DNA of 64,000 bases. It comes from Mycobacterium sp. MFM001 (lineage in GTDB: Bacteria; Actinomycetota; Actinomycetes; Mycobacteriales; Mycobacteriaceae). How positions within the stretch are numbered: the first letter of the stretch is position 1; each line of letters begins with the position of its first letter. Shown in pieces: positions 51,819 to 59,286 of this stretch. The DNA lies in assembly GCF_003402475.1 (NCBI RefSeq), contig NZ_BFAB01000001.1, positions 186,001 to 250,000 of the forward strand. Direction: 5' to 3'. The notes under the pieces were generated by a model. That model did not search any database, was not told the DNA's origin, and saw nothing but the letters and a program-made list of their open reading frames with translations. The position numbers and the translations under genes were made by a program.

Positions 51819-52295
51819 ATGGCAACGTCCTCCAAGTCGGCTGTCACCAAAGTTACCGACTTCTTCTACGAGAAGATGCGGCACAAGGCCGCCTGGTCGG
51901 CAGCAGATGCCGAACCGACTTCTGGCTTCGCTTCGCTCGCGGGTCACAAATACGCCCTTCTGATCACCTACCGCAAGAACGGCCAAGGTGTTCCGTCACC
52001 GGTGTGGTTCGGCTGCGACGACGCAGATCGGGTGTATTTCGACACCGAGGAGGCGGCCGGCAAGGTCAAGCGCATCCGCAAGAATCCAGAGGTACGCCTC
52101 GCCGCATGCGACGTGCGTGGCAAGCCGCTCGGTCCTCCGGCAGTGGGCATCGCGCGCGTCCTTGACCCCACCGAAACGGACCACGCGGAGCGCACGATCG
52201 CCGCCAATTACGGTCTCGGACGCAAGCTTTACCACGGTGCGTCAAACAGGCTGCCCGTACCGACTGTCTACGTTGAAGTGCAGCCTAAGCCCTAG
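51819..52295 (+). CDS. PPOX-class F420-dependent oxidoreductase
   Basis: 158 residues. Split-barrel flavin/F420-binding fold: FASLAGHKYALLITYRKNGQGVPSPVWFGCDDADRVYFDTEEAAGKVKRIRKNPEVRLAACDVRGKPLGPPAVGIARVLD follows the TIGR03666-type PPOX pattern, with the basic KVKRIRKNP patch that contacts the cofactor phosphate/polyglutamate. It would reduce a small substrate with F420H2. Substrate unknown. Overlaps the convergent XRE gene by 4 bp. Confidence 0.8.
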   Translation: MATSSKSAVTKVTDFFYEKMRHKAAWSAADAEPTSGFASLAGHKYALLITYRKNGQGVPSPVWFGCDDADRVYFDTEEAAGKVKRIRKNPEVRLAACDVRGKPLGPPAVGIARVLDPTETDHAERTIAANYGLGRKLYHGASNRLPVPTVYVEVQPKP

Positions 52296-53101
52296 TCCTC
52301 GTCGCGATCTCGAGCCAGGGATTCAAACACGTCCGCAGTCGTGCGATCGGCGGGAAAGAGCAACTCGATCGCCAGTTCGGAGATCGTGACTTCGAACGGC
52401 ATCTCGAAGGTGCCGAATATGCCAAAGAACGACCATTCGCCGCCGTCAGGCGCCCGCACTCTGACCGGACCGAGGTTCTGCGCGAAGTCGGATTTGCTTG
52501 CCGTATCGAGCTCCTCGTAGCGGCGTAGGTAGTTCTCAAACTCCTCAAGGAGTTGTGCGAGCTGCTCGTCGGCGGTGGCAGCGAGCTGGCGCTCAACGCG
52601 ATCACGAAAGTAGGTCATGACCTCGCGGGCGTTGATGATCTGCGGAATCAGTTCCAGGCCGACGCGCAGGACGTTCACAGGCGGGTTTAGCAAGGCGGGA
52701 TCAATGGTCGCGACGAGAGGTTGTATGGCCTCGTTCGCGGCCACCAGGTTCCAGTGGCGGTCGAAGACGACCGCCGGATAGGGCTCGTGACTTTTCAAAA
52801 TCCGCTCCAGTGTCTCGCGGACCGGGGCGAGTTCGGGTGCGCCGAACGGGTGCTCGGGGAATGCGGGCGCGTGCCCAGCGGTCAGCAGCAGCCGGTTGCG
52901 CTCACGGAATGGAATATCGAGCCGTTCACCAATCCGAATCAGCATGTCTCGCCCGGGTTTTGAGCGGCCAGTCTCGACGAAACTGAGATGGCGCGCCGAT
53001 ACGCCCGCATCGAGCGCGAGCTCTAGCTGGGTTAGCCGCCGCCGCTGACGCCACTCCCGCAGCAGCGGCCCGACCTGAGAAGCGGAGCTGGTGGTCGCCA
53101 T
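52292..53101 (-). CDS. XRE-family regulator with MmyB-like ligand domain
   Basis: 269 residues from the ATG at 53101. N-terminal helix-turn-helix LLREWRQRRRLTQLELALDAGVSARHLSFVETGRSKPGRDMLIRIGERL, then a PAS-like MmyB domain (YPAVVFDRHWNLVAANEAIQPLV, LELIPQIINAREVMTYFRDRVERQL, VRVRAPDGGEWSFFGIFGTFEMPFEVTISELAIELLFPAD), whose aromatic pocket binds fatty acids in MmyB. The target is probably the adjacent divergent membrane-protein/FAD gene pair: a 22-bp perfect palindrome lies in the 107-bp gap. If the ligand is a fatty acid, the flavoenzyme could be lipid-responsive (inference). Confidence 0.85.
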   Translation of the reverse strand: MATTSSASQVGPLLREWRQRRRLTQLELALDAGVSARHLSFVETGRSKPGRDMLIRIGERLDIPFRERNRLLLTAGHAPAFPEHPFGAPELAPVRETLERILKSHEPYPAVVFDRHWNLVAANEAIQPLVATIDPALLNPPVNVLRVGLELIPQIINAREVMTYFRDRVERQLAATADEQLAQLLEEFENYLRRYEELDTASKSDFAQNLGPVRVRAPDGGEWSFFGIFGTFEMPFEVTISELAIELLFPADRTTADVFESLARDRDED

Positions 53102-53134
53102 CCGCACTGACTGTAGCTGCACACGGTTCGTGAC

Positions 53135-53156
53135 TCGATTACCTCGAGGTAATCGA
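53135..53156. promoter_or_regulatory. 22-bp perfect palindrome, probable XRE/MmyB operator
   Basis: Half site TCGATTACCTC followed directly by its reverse complement GAGGTAATCGA. Located 34 bp from the regulator start and 53 bp before the membrane protein gene. Length and perfection make chance unlikely. Confidence 0.8.
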
Positions 53157-53208
53157 CAGTACGACCCCTGACCGGGACGATCCCTGGTAGGACCGTTAGG
53201 AGGACGAG

Positions 53209-53658
53209 ATGACTACATTGCTACGACGGCTGGTCTGCGGCGCAGCTGGCGCCTCGATGATCGTCGCATTGTTCTTGCCGTGGGCCCAGGCTCAGGACGC
53301 CGATCGCGGTGGGTGGGACTTGTGGAAGCTAACTTTTCCGCTCTGCGTAGTCGTCGCCGTGTGTGCGTTGACCACCGCGATCACCGGCGGACAGTTCGGC
53401 CTGAACAGGCCGGATGTTTCGATTATCGGCGCGACCGACCTTCTTGGTGTAATCACCACAATAACGCTGGCGTGGCTGCTGTTTTACGACTTCCCTGCCC
53501 ACGCCAGCCGTCAGCCAGCCCTCATCCTGGCGTTGATATCGGCAGCTGCCGCAGCCTTTGCAGCCGCTGACTACCGCCCGCTGCGGGGAGCACCGCTATT
53601 TCCGCAAATGGTCGATCAGGGCAGCGATTACAGGGAGCGTGTTAGAGGTCCTGCATGA
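53209..53658 (+). CDS. Small four-helix membrane protein, unknown
   Basis: 149 residues behind GGAGGACGAG. Hydrophobic helices near residues 7-27 (VCGAAGASMIVALFLPWAQA), 42-62 (LTFPLCVVVAVCALTTAITG), 75-95 (ATDLLGVITTITLAWLLFYD) and 103-120 (PALILALISAAAAAFAAADY). The loop WAQAQDADRGGWDLWKLT resembles the luminal loops of small actinobacterial membrane proteins with a W-x-x-W motif. I do not recognise a family. It overlaps the FAD oxidoreductase start by 4 bp (ATGA) and so is translationally coupled to it; a membrane anchor or electron-transfer partner is imaginable. Confidence 0.65.
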   Translation: MTTLLRRLVCGAAGASMIVALFLPWAQAQDADRGGWDLWKLTFPLCVVVAVCALTTAITGGQFGLNRPDVSIIGATDLLGVITTITLAWLLFYDFPAHASRQPALILALISAAAAAFAAADYRPLRGAPLFPQMVDQGSDYRERVRGPA

Positions 53659-55028
53659 GCCAGCGTCGGGAAAACGCGGTTGTCTGCGGTGCCAGTATGG
53701 GCGGGTTACTCGCCGCCCGAGTGTTGTCGGAATTCTATGGGTCCATCACGCTCGTGGAGCGTGATGTGTTGCCCAAGGCAGCGATTCAGCGACGAGGTGT
53801 ATCACAGGGGCGCCATTTGCACGGATTGTCAAGCCGCGGTTATTTGGTGTTGGCCGAGTTGTTTCCGAAGCTGTTCGACGAGCTCATGGCTTCGGGCGCG
53901 AGCGTCGTCGACTTCGCCGATCCCTCGCTGATCTATGTGCGGGTCGGCGACCACCAGCTCAACCAGGCGGGAGAAATGTCGCAGCCTGAAGCATTGGTCA
54001 CTTGTGTCGCTAGCCGGCCCCTGCTGGAAGCTCATGTGCGCCGGCGGGTGCGTGCGATCGAGAATGTAGCGTTTCTTGAGGATCACGATGTCATCGAGCC
54101 GGTCTTTGGACAACCCGACCGCGTCACCGCGGTGCGTGTAGTCAACCGCACGACCAACCAGGAGCGGGTACTGGGCGCTGACTTGGTGATTGACGCGACA
54201 GGTCCTTCGGCGCGCACGCCAACCTTCCTTGAAACACATGGCTACGCCCGTCCGCCCGAGCAAAAGTATGCCGTGAAGCTGAACTACTCGAGCCAATTCT
54301 TTCGTGTGCCGGATGGCACTCTGGCCGAGAAAATCGTTCTCGTCGCCCCGACAATCCAAAGATCCACCGGCGCGGGCCTCTTGGCATACGAAAACAGCAC
54401 TGCAATCCTCACCCTGATTGGCGTGGCCGGACACAAGCTACCCACGGATCTACCGAACGTAATCGCGCTTGCGGCCGAACTGCTCCCCAGCCAGATCACC
54501 GCCGCGTTGCGCGCAGCCGAACCGCTTGGCGATGTCTCAGCACGGCACTATCCCGCGAGTGCGTGGCATCGATACGACAAGTTGAATCGATTCCCCAAGG
54601 GGCTTCTCGTCATTGGCGATGCAGTCTGCAGCTTCAACCCTATCTACGGTCAGGGCATGTCGTCGGCAGCGCTGCAAGCGCAAGCCCTGCGTGACTCTTT
54701 GGCCGACGGCGACACCGATGGCTTGAGTCGGCGCTATTTTCGCAGCGCAGCCAAGAGGCTTACGCCGATTTGGCAGGTCAACCGACTCAATGACTTCGCC
54801 GTCAGTCCTGTCGACGGTTGGCGTTCGATACCGCAACGGCTCCTCAACTGGCAGATCGACAAGCTGATGGCCGCGGTGGCCAACGATATGGTGCTGAACG
54901 AGGCGTTCTTTCGCTCGCTGCAGCTCCTTGACCCTCCCGGTGAGCTGCTGCGGCCCTCCAAATTGATTCGCGTCATAAAGGGAAAACGCCGAAGCAGCTC
55001 AACGACCGTCCCAAGCTCGTTGAGCTGA
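53655..55028 (+). CDS. FAD-dependent monooxygenase/halogenase-like oxidoreductase
   Basis: 457 residues. FAD-binding GR2-type fold: NAVVCGASMGGLLAARVLSEFYGSITLVERD (dinucleotide loop with GASMGG in place of the common GAGxxG), GRHLHGLSSRGYLVL, LVTCVASRPLLEAHVRRRV, GADLVIDATGPSARTP, and the second FAD motif GLLVIGDAVCSFNPIYGQGMSSAALQA. These belong to the class A monooxygenase/geranylgeranyl-reductase superfamily. The substrate is probably a hydrophobic ring or isoprenoid (inference). Codon use is less GC-rich than in the surrounding genes. Coupled to the small membrane protein; a perfect hairpin covers its 3' end. Confidence 0.75.
   Translation: MSQRRENAVVCGASMGGLLAARVLSEFYGSITLVERDVLPKAAIQRRGVSQGRHLHGLSSRGYLVLAELFPKLFDELMASGASVVDFADPSLIYVRVGDHQLNQAGEMSQPEALVTCVASRPLLEAHVRRRVRAIENVAFLEDHDVIEPVFGQPDRVTAVRVVNRTTNQERVLGADLVIDATGPSARTPTFLETHGYARPPEQKYAVKLNYSSQFFRVPDGTLAEKIVLVAPTIQRSTGAGLLAYENSTAILTLIGVAGHKLPTDLPNVIALAAELLPSQITAALRAAEPLGDVSARHYPASAWHRYDKLNRFPKGLLVIGDAVCSFNPIYGQGMSSAALQAQALRDSLADGDTDGLSRRYFRSAAKRLTPIWQVNRLNDFAVSPVDGWRSIPQRLLNWQIDKLMAAVANDMVLNEAFFRSLQLLDPPGELLRPSKLIRVIKGKRRSSSTTVPSSLS
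54995..55027 (+). terminator. Hairpin over the 3' end of the FAD gene
   Basis: Perfect 11-bp stem CAGCTCAACGA/TCGTTGAGCTG with an 11-nt loop, overlapping the last codons and stop of the flavoprotein gene. It probably ends transcription of the membrane protein/FAD pair before the convergent methyltransferase. Confidence 0.68.
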
Positions 55029-55108
55029 TTCGGATAACTCGAGGGCAGTGAGGGATGCACGACCGGAAGGCGGAAGCGGTCGCGCGCCGCCGCCGAAGGT
55101 GCTGAGAG

Positions 55109-55780
55109 TCAAGTCGCTTTGCGGCCATGGAACTGCAGAATGGGAAGGCCGGGCAGACGACTGACTTCGACGTCGGTGAGCGGCAGTGCAGCTACCAGGG
55201 CCCTGGCGTCCTCCAAATCGATCGACAAGCCGCTGACATAGGTGCGGAACAGCATCACTCGGACGGGCCCCAGGAATCGTAACCCGTTGCGCAGAGCGAA
55301 GAATCGCTTGACGTCGTCGATGGTGCATCCCCGGTCTACCTCGCCCACAGCCAGGAGACCGCCGGGTCGCAGAACCCTCACCATTTCGGCCAAGCCGCCG
55401 GCTTGATCCTGCCAGTGTTTGATCGCGCCGCCGCTCATGACGGCAGCGAACGTGTTGTCTGCGAAAGGTAGGTTCTCCGCCGGCGCGTGGTGGATTTGGA
55501 CGCGTTCACCGAATTGCGCGAGCCGTGCCTTCGCCCGCTGGACTTGCGCCGCAGAATAGTCGATGCCGTGTAGGGATGCCTCGGGGCGGCTGCGAGCGAG
55601 CGCCTCGAGGAATTGTCCACCGCCGCAACCAACATCGAGGAGAGGGCCGTTTGCCGACTCGGCGCCGATAACGTCGACGAGATGGGCGGACGCCTGTGCC
55701 GCCACCTCGGCAATGAAGGTGTCATAGAACCAGGACTCCAGGCGTGTATAGCCTCCCGTGAAGCCGCTGAGGAGTGACAT
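55109..55780 (-). CDS. Class I SAM-dependent methyltransferase
   Basis: 223 residues from the ATG at 55780 (AAGGGA 8 nt upstream). Methyltransferase_11 pattern: PLLDVGCGGGQFLEALA (motif I), LHGIDYSAAQVQRAKARL (motif II), VQIHHAPAENLPFADNTFAAVMSGGAIKHWQDQAGGLAEMVRVLRPGGLLAVGEV. Substrate not evident. The gene follows the P450 by 29 bp on the same strand, so they form a two-gene unit in which an oxidised product could be O-methylated (inference). Convergent with the FAD gene. Confidence 0.78.
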   Translation of the reverse strand: MSLLSGFTGGYTRLESWFYDTFIAEVAAQASAHLVDVIGAESANGPLLDVGCGGGQFLEALARSRPEASLHGIDYSAAQVQRAKARLAQFGERVQIHHAPAENLPFADNTFAAVMSGGAIKHWQDQAGGLAEMVRVLRPGGLLAVGEVDRGCTIDDVKRFFALRNGLRFLGPVRVMLFRTYVSGLSIDLEDARALVAALPLTDVEVSRLPGLPILQFHGRKAT

Positions 55781-55809
55781 GGTTGGGTCCCTTCTGGTCA
55801 CGGCGGTTA

Positions 55810-57114
55810 TTAACTCCCGATGCCAAGTGACACCGGTAGATGTTTGACTCCGTGCAATCCGATGGTGTCGTTGAAGGTCGGTTCACCGGCCAGAGCTAGC
55901 TGCGGGAAGCGCTCGAACAGCGACTGCAGGCCGACGTGTAGTTCCATGCGCGCCAGCGCCGCGCCGAGGCAGGCGTGCATCCCGGTACCGAAGCTGATGT
56001 GCTCGCGAGCATTGGCGCGGGTGACGTCGAAGATGTCCGGGTGTTCGAACACCGCCGGGTCGCGGTTGGCGCCACCCACCAGAAGTAACATCGCGTCCCC
56101 CGCCCGTACCGGATAGCTTTGGAGCTCAAGGTCTTCGGTGGCGACCCGCGGCACTATTTGAGCGGTGGCGTCATAGCGCAGGATCTCCTCGATCGCGTTG
56201 GGCCACCCGTCGGGGTGGGCAGCGAGCGTCGCCAGTTGATCCGGGTGGCGAACGAGCGCCACGAGGCCCTTGCCCAAGACGTGTGTCGTGGTGACGAACC
56301 CCGCGCCAAGCAGCAGCCCCGCCAGCATCCTGATCTCAACATCGGTGAGATCGCCGTTGCGTACGACGTTGGAGAGAATGCTGTCGGCGGCATCGTCGTG
56401 GCGTAGCCGCTCGATATGCTGCGCGAGGTACTGGTCGAACTCGCGCAGCACGCTCATCGCCGCCCGAAAATCGCGCCAGGAAGCGGCGCTGGTGCCGATC
56501 ATTTTCGTTGTCGTCTCGCCGATGACAAGAAGTCGGCGAGTCTCATCGCTTGGAACTCCCATCATCTCGGCGATGACCGCGACGGGGATTCGGGACGTGT
56601 ACTCCGCGACCAGATCGCACTCGGTCCTGCCCTCCAGACCACGGAGCAGTTCGTCGACGACTTCGTGAATGCGGATGCGGAGTCCCTCGATTGCCCGCGG
56701 CGTGAACGCCCGCGAGACCAGGCGGCGTAGCCGTGTGTGCTCGGGCGGATCGGTGACCAACATCGAGGGTGGTTCGATGGGGCTCAGTACACCGGGGTCA
56801 GTTTTGGCCAGTATCCACTGGACGATACGAAACGGTGAGCGGTCCCGCTGTTTGATGGTCCTGAACCGGCCGTCGCGCAGTACGTCACGAACAATCTGCG
56901 CGTCAGCGGTGACCCAGCCGGTCATGGTGACGCGACACATGCGTCCGCGCTTGCGAATTTCCTCGATGATCGGATAGATATCAGCGCCCGGATCGATGTC
57001 GATTCTGACCAACCGCGCCAACGGATCGCCCCGCCGGGCTTGCAGTTTCCACACCGGACGCAGCACTCCATAGCCTGCCGCCCAATGCGTCCATTCCCGG
57101 ACGAGCAGCGCCAT
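55810..57114 (-). CDS. Cytochrome P450 lacking the I-helix acid
   Basis: 434 residues. Heme thiolate motif ISFGTGMHACLGAALARME with Cys382; ExxR at Glu310-Arg313 (EEILR); the K/R-rich C-helix DPPEHTRLRRLVSRAFTPR is normal. The oxygen-activation motif in helix I, usually A-G-x-(D/E)-T-T, is A271-G-F-V-T-T276, so Val replaces the acid that normally relays protons. Such a change is found in P450s with unusual chemistry or with substrate-assisted proton delivery. No redox partner gene is adjacent. Composition is less GC-rich than the core genes. Overall similar in pattern to mycobacterial CYP140-like enzymes, which by my recollection have Glu there; subfamily uncertain. Confidence 0.85.
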   Translation of the reverse strand: MALLVREWTHWAAGYGVLRPVWKLQARRGDPLARLVRIDIDPGADIYPIIEEIRKRGRMCRVTMTGWVTADAQIVRDVLRDGRFRTIKQRDRSPFRIVQWILAKTDPGVLSPIEPPSMLVTDPPEHTRLRRLVSRAFTPRAIEGLRIRIHEVVDELLRGLEGRTECDLVAEYTSRIPVAVIAEMMGVPSDETRRLLVIGETTTKMIGTSAASWRDFRAAMSVLREFDQYLAQHIERLRHDDAADSILSNVVRNGDLTDVEIRMLAGLLLGAGFVTTTHVLGKGLVALVRHPDQLATLAAHPDGWPNAIEEILRYDATAQIVPRVATEDLELQSYPVRAGDAMLLLVGGANRDPAVFEHPDIFDVTRANAREHISFGTGMHACLGAALARMELHVGLQSLFERFPQLALAGEPTFNDTIGLHGVKHLPVSLGIGS

Positions 57115-57174
57115 GTGCCCACACTCCCTGGCAATCGGCTCACCATCAGCCTAATGCCATGCCGCCGCGTCGAC

Positions 57175-57864
57175 CTACCCCCTAGCCGGCTCTCTCGGCT
57201 TGCCGAAGCGGAAGATCAGCATGCTGACCCCGATCACCGCGGCCGCCAGTGCGATCACCGGCGCCACGGTAATCCGCGACAACGTCGCGCCGACAATGGC
57301 GCCGCCGCACATCGCCGCAATCACGCTGTAGCGCAGCTTTTCCCGCTCACCGGTGCCGCCGGCCAGCCTGCTGTCGAACCCGATGCCGACGATCGTCGAA
57401 GTCAGCACCGTCGTGCTGAGCTCCTGGATACCGAACTGGCGTGCCGCAACGTTCTGCGCACCGAAAGTCATTGCCAGCCCGGCGATCAGGATGAGCTTCG
57501 TGTTGTCGTGATAGCCCAGCACACCGGTGCCGGCCAGGACCGACAGCACTACCAGCATGCCGACCTCCAAACTCAGCGCCACGGTGAGCCACCATCGGGT
57601 CTGCTCGCCGAGCATCCGGGTCAGTCGGCCGCCGAGCACCGTGCCGCATAGGAAGCCCAGGAACGCGACGACGGCGGCAGTCAGGTCGATCCCCGCGCCG
57701 GGGACGAACCAGAACCCGAGGAAGATGACGTTGCCTGTCATGTTGGCGACGAACACGTGGCCGAGTACCAGTACGCTGATCGCGTCGACCAAACCGGTCG
57801 CAAACGTCAGCAGCAGCAACGCCACGACAGTGAGCCGATCGGACACCGGCGAGGCAACTGCCAT
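57175..57864 (-). CDS. DUF1275 (YoaK-type) membrane protein
   Basis: 229 residues from the ATG at 57864 (AAGGT upstream; a TTG at 57873 would also be in frame). Six membrane helices with the DUF1275 signature ATGLVDAISVLVLGHVFVANMTGNVIFLGF at the first two and LAMTFGAQNVAARQFGIQELSTTVLTSTIVGIG in the middle. Function unknown; YoaK relatives are found in many bacteria. The start is 13 bp behind the stop of mam1D, on the same strand, so it may be the last gene of the mce1 transcript here. Confidence 0.8.
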   Translation of the reverse strand: MAVASPVSDRLTVVALLLLTFATGLVDAISVLVLGHVFVANMTGNVIFLGFWFVPGAGIDLTAAVVAFLGFLCGTVLGGRLTRMLGEQTRWWLTVALSLEVGMLVVLSVLAGTGVLGYHDNTKLILIAGLAMTFGAQNVAARQFGIQELSTTVLTSTIVGIGFDSRLAGGTGEREKLRYSVIAAMCGGAIVGATLSRITVAPVIALAAAVIGVSMLIFRFGKPREPARG

Positions 57865-57877
57865 GGGGCCCAATACC

Positions 57878-58705
57878 TTACATCTGTGGTGTCAAATCCA
57901 AGGACGTGATGGTCGTCATCTTGGTCACCAGCCAGCGGGCATGATCGCGTTTCATGGTCAGCCGGTAGGACAAATACCTCAGCGCCGGAACATTTTTCGA
58001 CAGCGGGCTGGTCGACGTCGTGTTGGTGTACACGATCGCGGTGGCGTCGTTCGCATTCAGCGATTCCACCGCCGCCCCGGTGACTTCGGTGGTGTTGGTG
58101 ATCTGGGCCTGCTTGTTGGGCGCCACGATCGCGTCAATGTACTTGCGGTACTGCGCTTCGAAGTCACCGCTGAGGTATTGCGCCGCCCGGTCGGCCAGCT
58201 TGTCCATGTTGTCCGGGTTGTAGGTCCACAAGGTCGTGATCGCGTTGGCTGCGGTGCTCGCGATTCGCAACTTGGTTACCACGGTGGCCCGGTCCTTCAC
58301 ATAGGGCTGCACCATCGCGCCGGCGAACGCCGCGGAGCCTACGAACAGGACGGCCGCGACCGCAACCGCGATGGCCAGCCGCCGGCCCACCGGTTTCCTG
58401 CCGGCGTCGGCCTCGGTCTCCTCGGCATCCTGCGCCTCGTCGACGACGGTCTCGGCAGGCTCGGGAGCTTCGTCAGACTCGCTGGATTCGGCTGTGTCCG
58501 TGTCACTTTCAACAGCGTCTTCTGCAGGCGATTCAGACGCCTCGGGTTGCTCTTCGGCGGTCTCAGGCTCGTCGGAGGCCGCCTCGACAGCCTCGGCTGG
58601 CGCAGCCGCGGATTTGTTGCGCGCACGGCTCGGCCACCAGCGGCGCTTCCGCGCTGGCTGCTCGGCCTCGGTCAGATCACCTGTTGCAGGCTGCTGATCT
58701 TCCAC
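57878..58705 (-). CDS. mam1D: Mce-associated membrane protein Mam1D (Rv0178-like)
   Basis: 275 residues if the GTG at 58705 is the start; this overlaps the mam1C stop by 34 bp, and no other ATG or GTG is near the start of homology. A long acidic Glu/Ala/Pro/Ser-rich cytosolic stretch precedes one membrane helix (RRLAIAVAVAAVLFVGSAAFAGAMVQPYV) and the periplasmic Mce-associated domain (ITTLWTYNPDNMDKLADRAAQYLSGDFEAQYRKYIDAIVAP). M. tuberculosis Rv0178 has about 244 residues. Mam proteins stabilise the Mce1 fatty-acid importer. Last Mce-associated gene of the operon. Confidence 0.85.
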   Translation of the reverse strand: MEDQQPATGDLTEAEQPARKRRWWPSRARNKSAAAPAEAVEAASDEPETAEEQPEASESPAEDAVESDTDTAESSESDEAPEPAETVVDEAQDAEETEADAGRKPVGRRLAIAVAVAAVLFVGSAAFAGAMVQPYVKDRATVVTKLRIASTAANAITTLWTYNPDNMDKLADRAAQYLSGDFEAQYRKYIDAIVAPNKQAQITNTTEVTGAAVESLNANDATAIVYTNTTSTSPLSKNVPALRYLSYRLTMKRDHARWLVTKMTTITSLDLTPQM

Positions 58706-59286
58706 TGGTCGCCTTCCCGCTGAGCGGTTAACACCCAACGATTTGTGCTCTCGATTGTCTGCTTGCCGTCGGGAGTCTTGTAGGTGACTTCGGTTGCCAC
58801 CAGCACGCTTGCGCTGCCGTCGTCGTTCCACCTTTCCACCCCAGCGTCGAGAGCGGTGCCTTTGGTAGGCTCCGCCTGCGCGACGTTGAGGAGGACCTCG
58901 TTCACCTTGTCGCGGTATTGCTTGGCGAAATCGCCTGTGCCATTAGCCAATATCCGATCGACATAGGCGTTGGCGTGAAATGGATCCAACGACGTGAACG
59001 TCGTCATGAACGATCGAGCGAACCCGAGCACGTCGACTTCCTTCATCGCCAACTCGTGATGTTTGCGATGGTTGACCAGGATGAACGACGACGCCGTAAT
59101 CGCGCCGGCGGCGACCAGCACCGCGATGGTCATCGCGATCGGCATCACCCACTGCCGTGACGGTTTCCACCACTGACGCGGTAACTTCAATCGCCGCAAC
59201 GACATCCGCGACCACAGCGACGATTTCGGTATCCGCTCGGATAGCAGCGGCTGCTCACCAGGCTGGACTCGACGGCGGGGGCTCAT
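58672..59286 (-). CDS. mam1C: Mce-associated membrane protein Mam1C (Rv0177-like)
   Basis: 204 residues from the ATG at 59286, overlapping the mam1B stop by 4 bp. A basic cytosolic N-terminus (RMSLRRLKLPRQWWKPSRQW), one membrane helix (VMPIAMTIAVLVAAGAITASSFILV, about residues 47-71), then the periplasmic domain LGFARSFMTTFTSLDPFHANAYVDRILANGTGDFAKQYRDKVNEVLLNVAQAEPTKG, a Mce-associated SnoaL-like fold. No enzymatic residues expected; it acts as a stabilising subunit or cofactor of the Mce1 complex. Confidence 0.87.
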   Translation of the reverse strand: MSPRRRVQPGEQPLLSERIPKSSLWSRMSLRRLKLPRQWWKPSRQWVMPIAMTIAVLVAAGAITASSFILVNHRKHHELAMKEVDVLGFARSFMTTFTSLDPFHANAYVDRILANGTGDFAKQYRDKVNEVLLNVAQAEPTKGTALDAGVERWNDDGSASVLVATEVTYKTPDGKQTIESTNRWVLTAQREGDQWKISSLQQVI

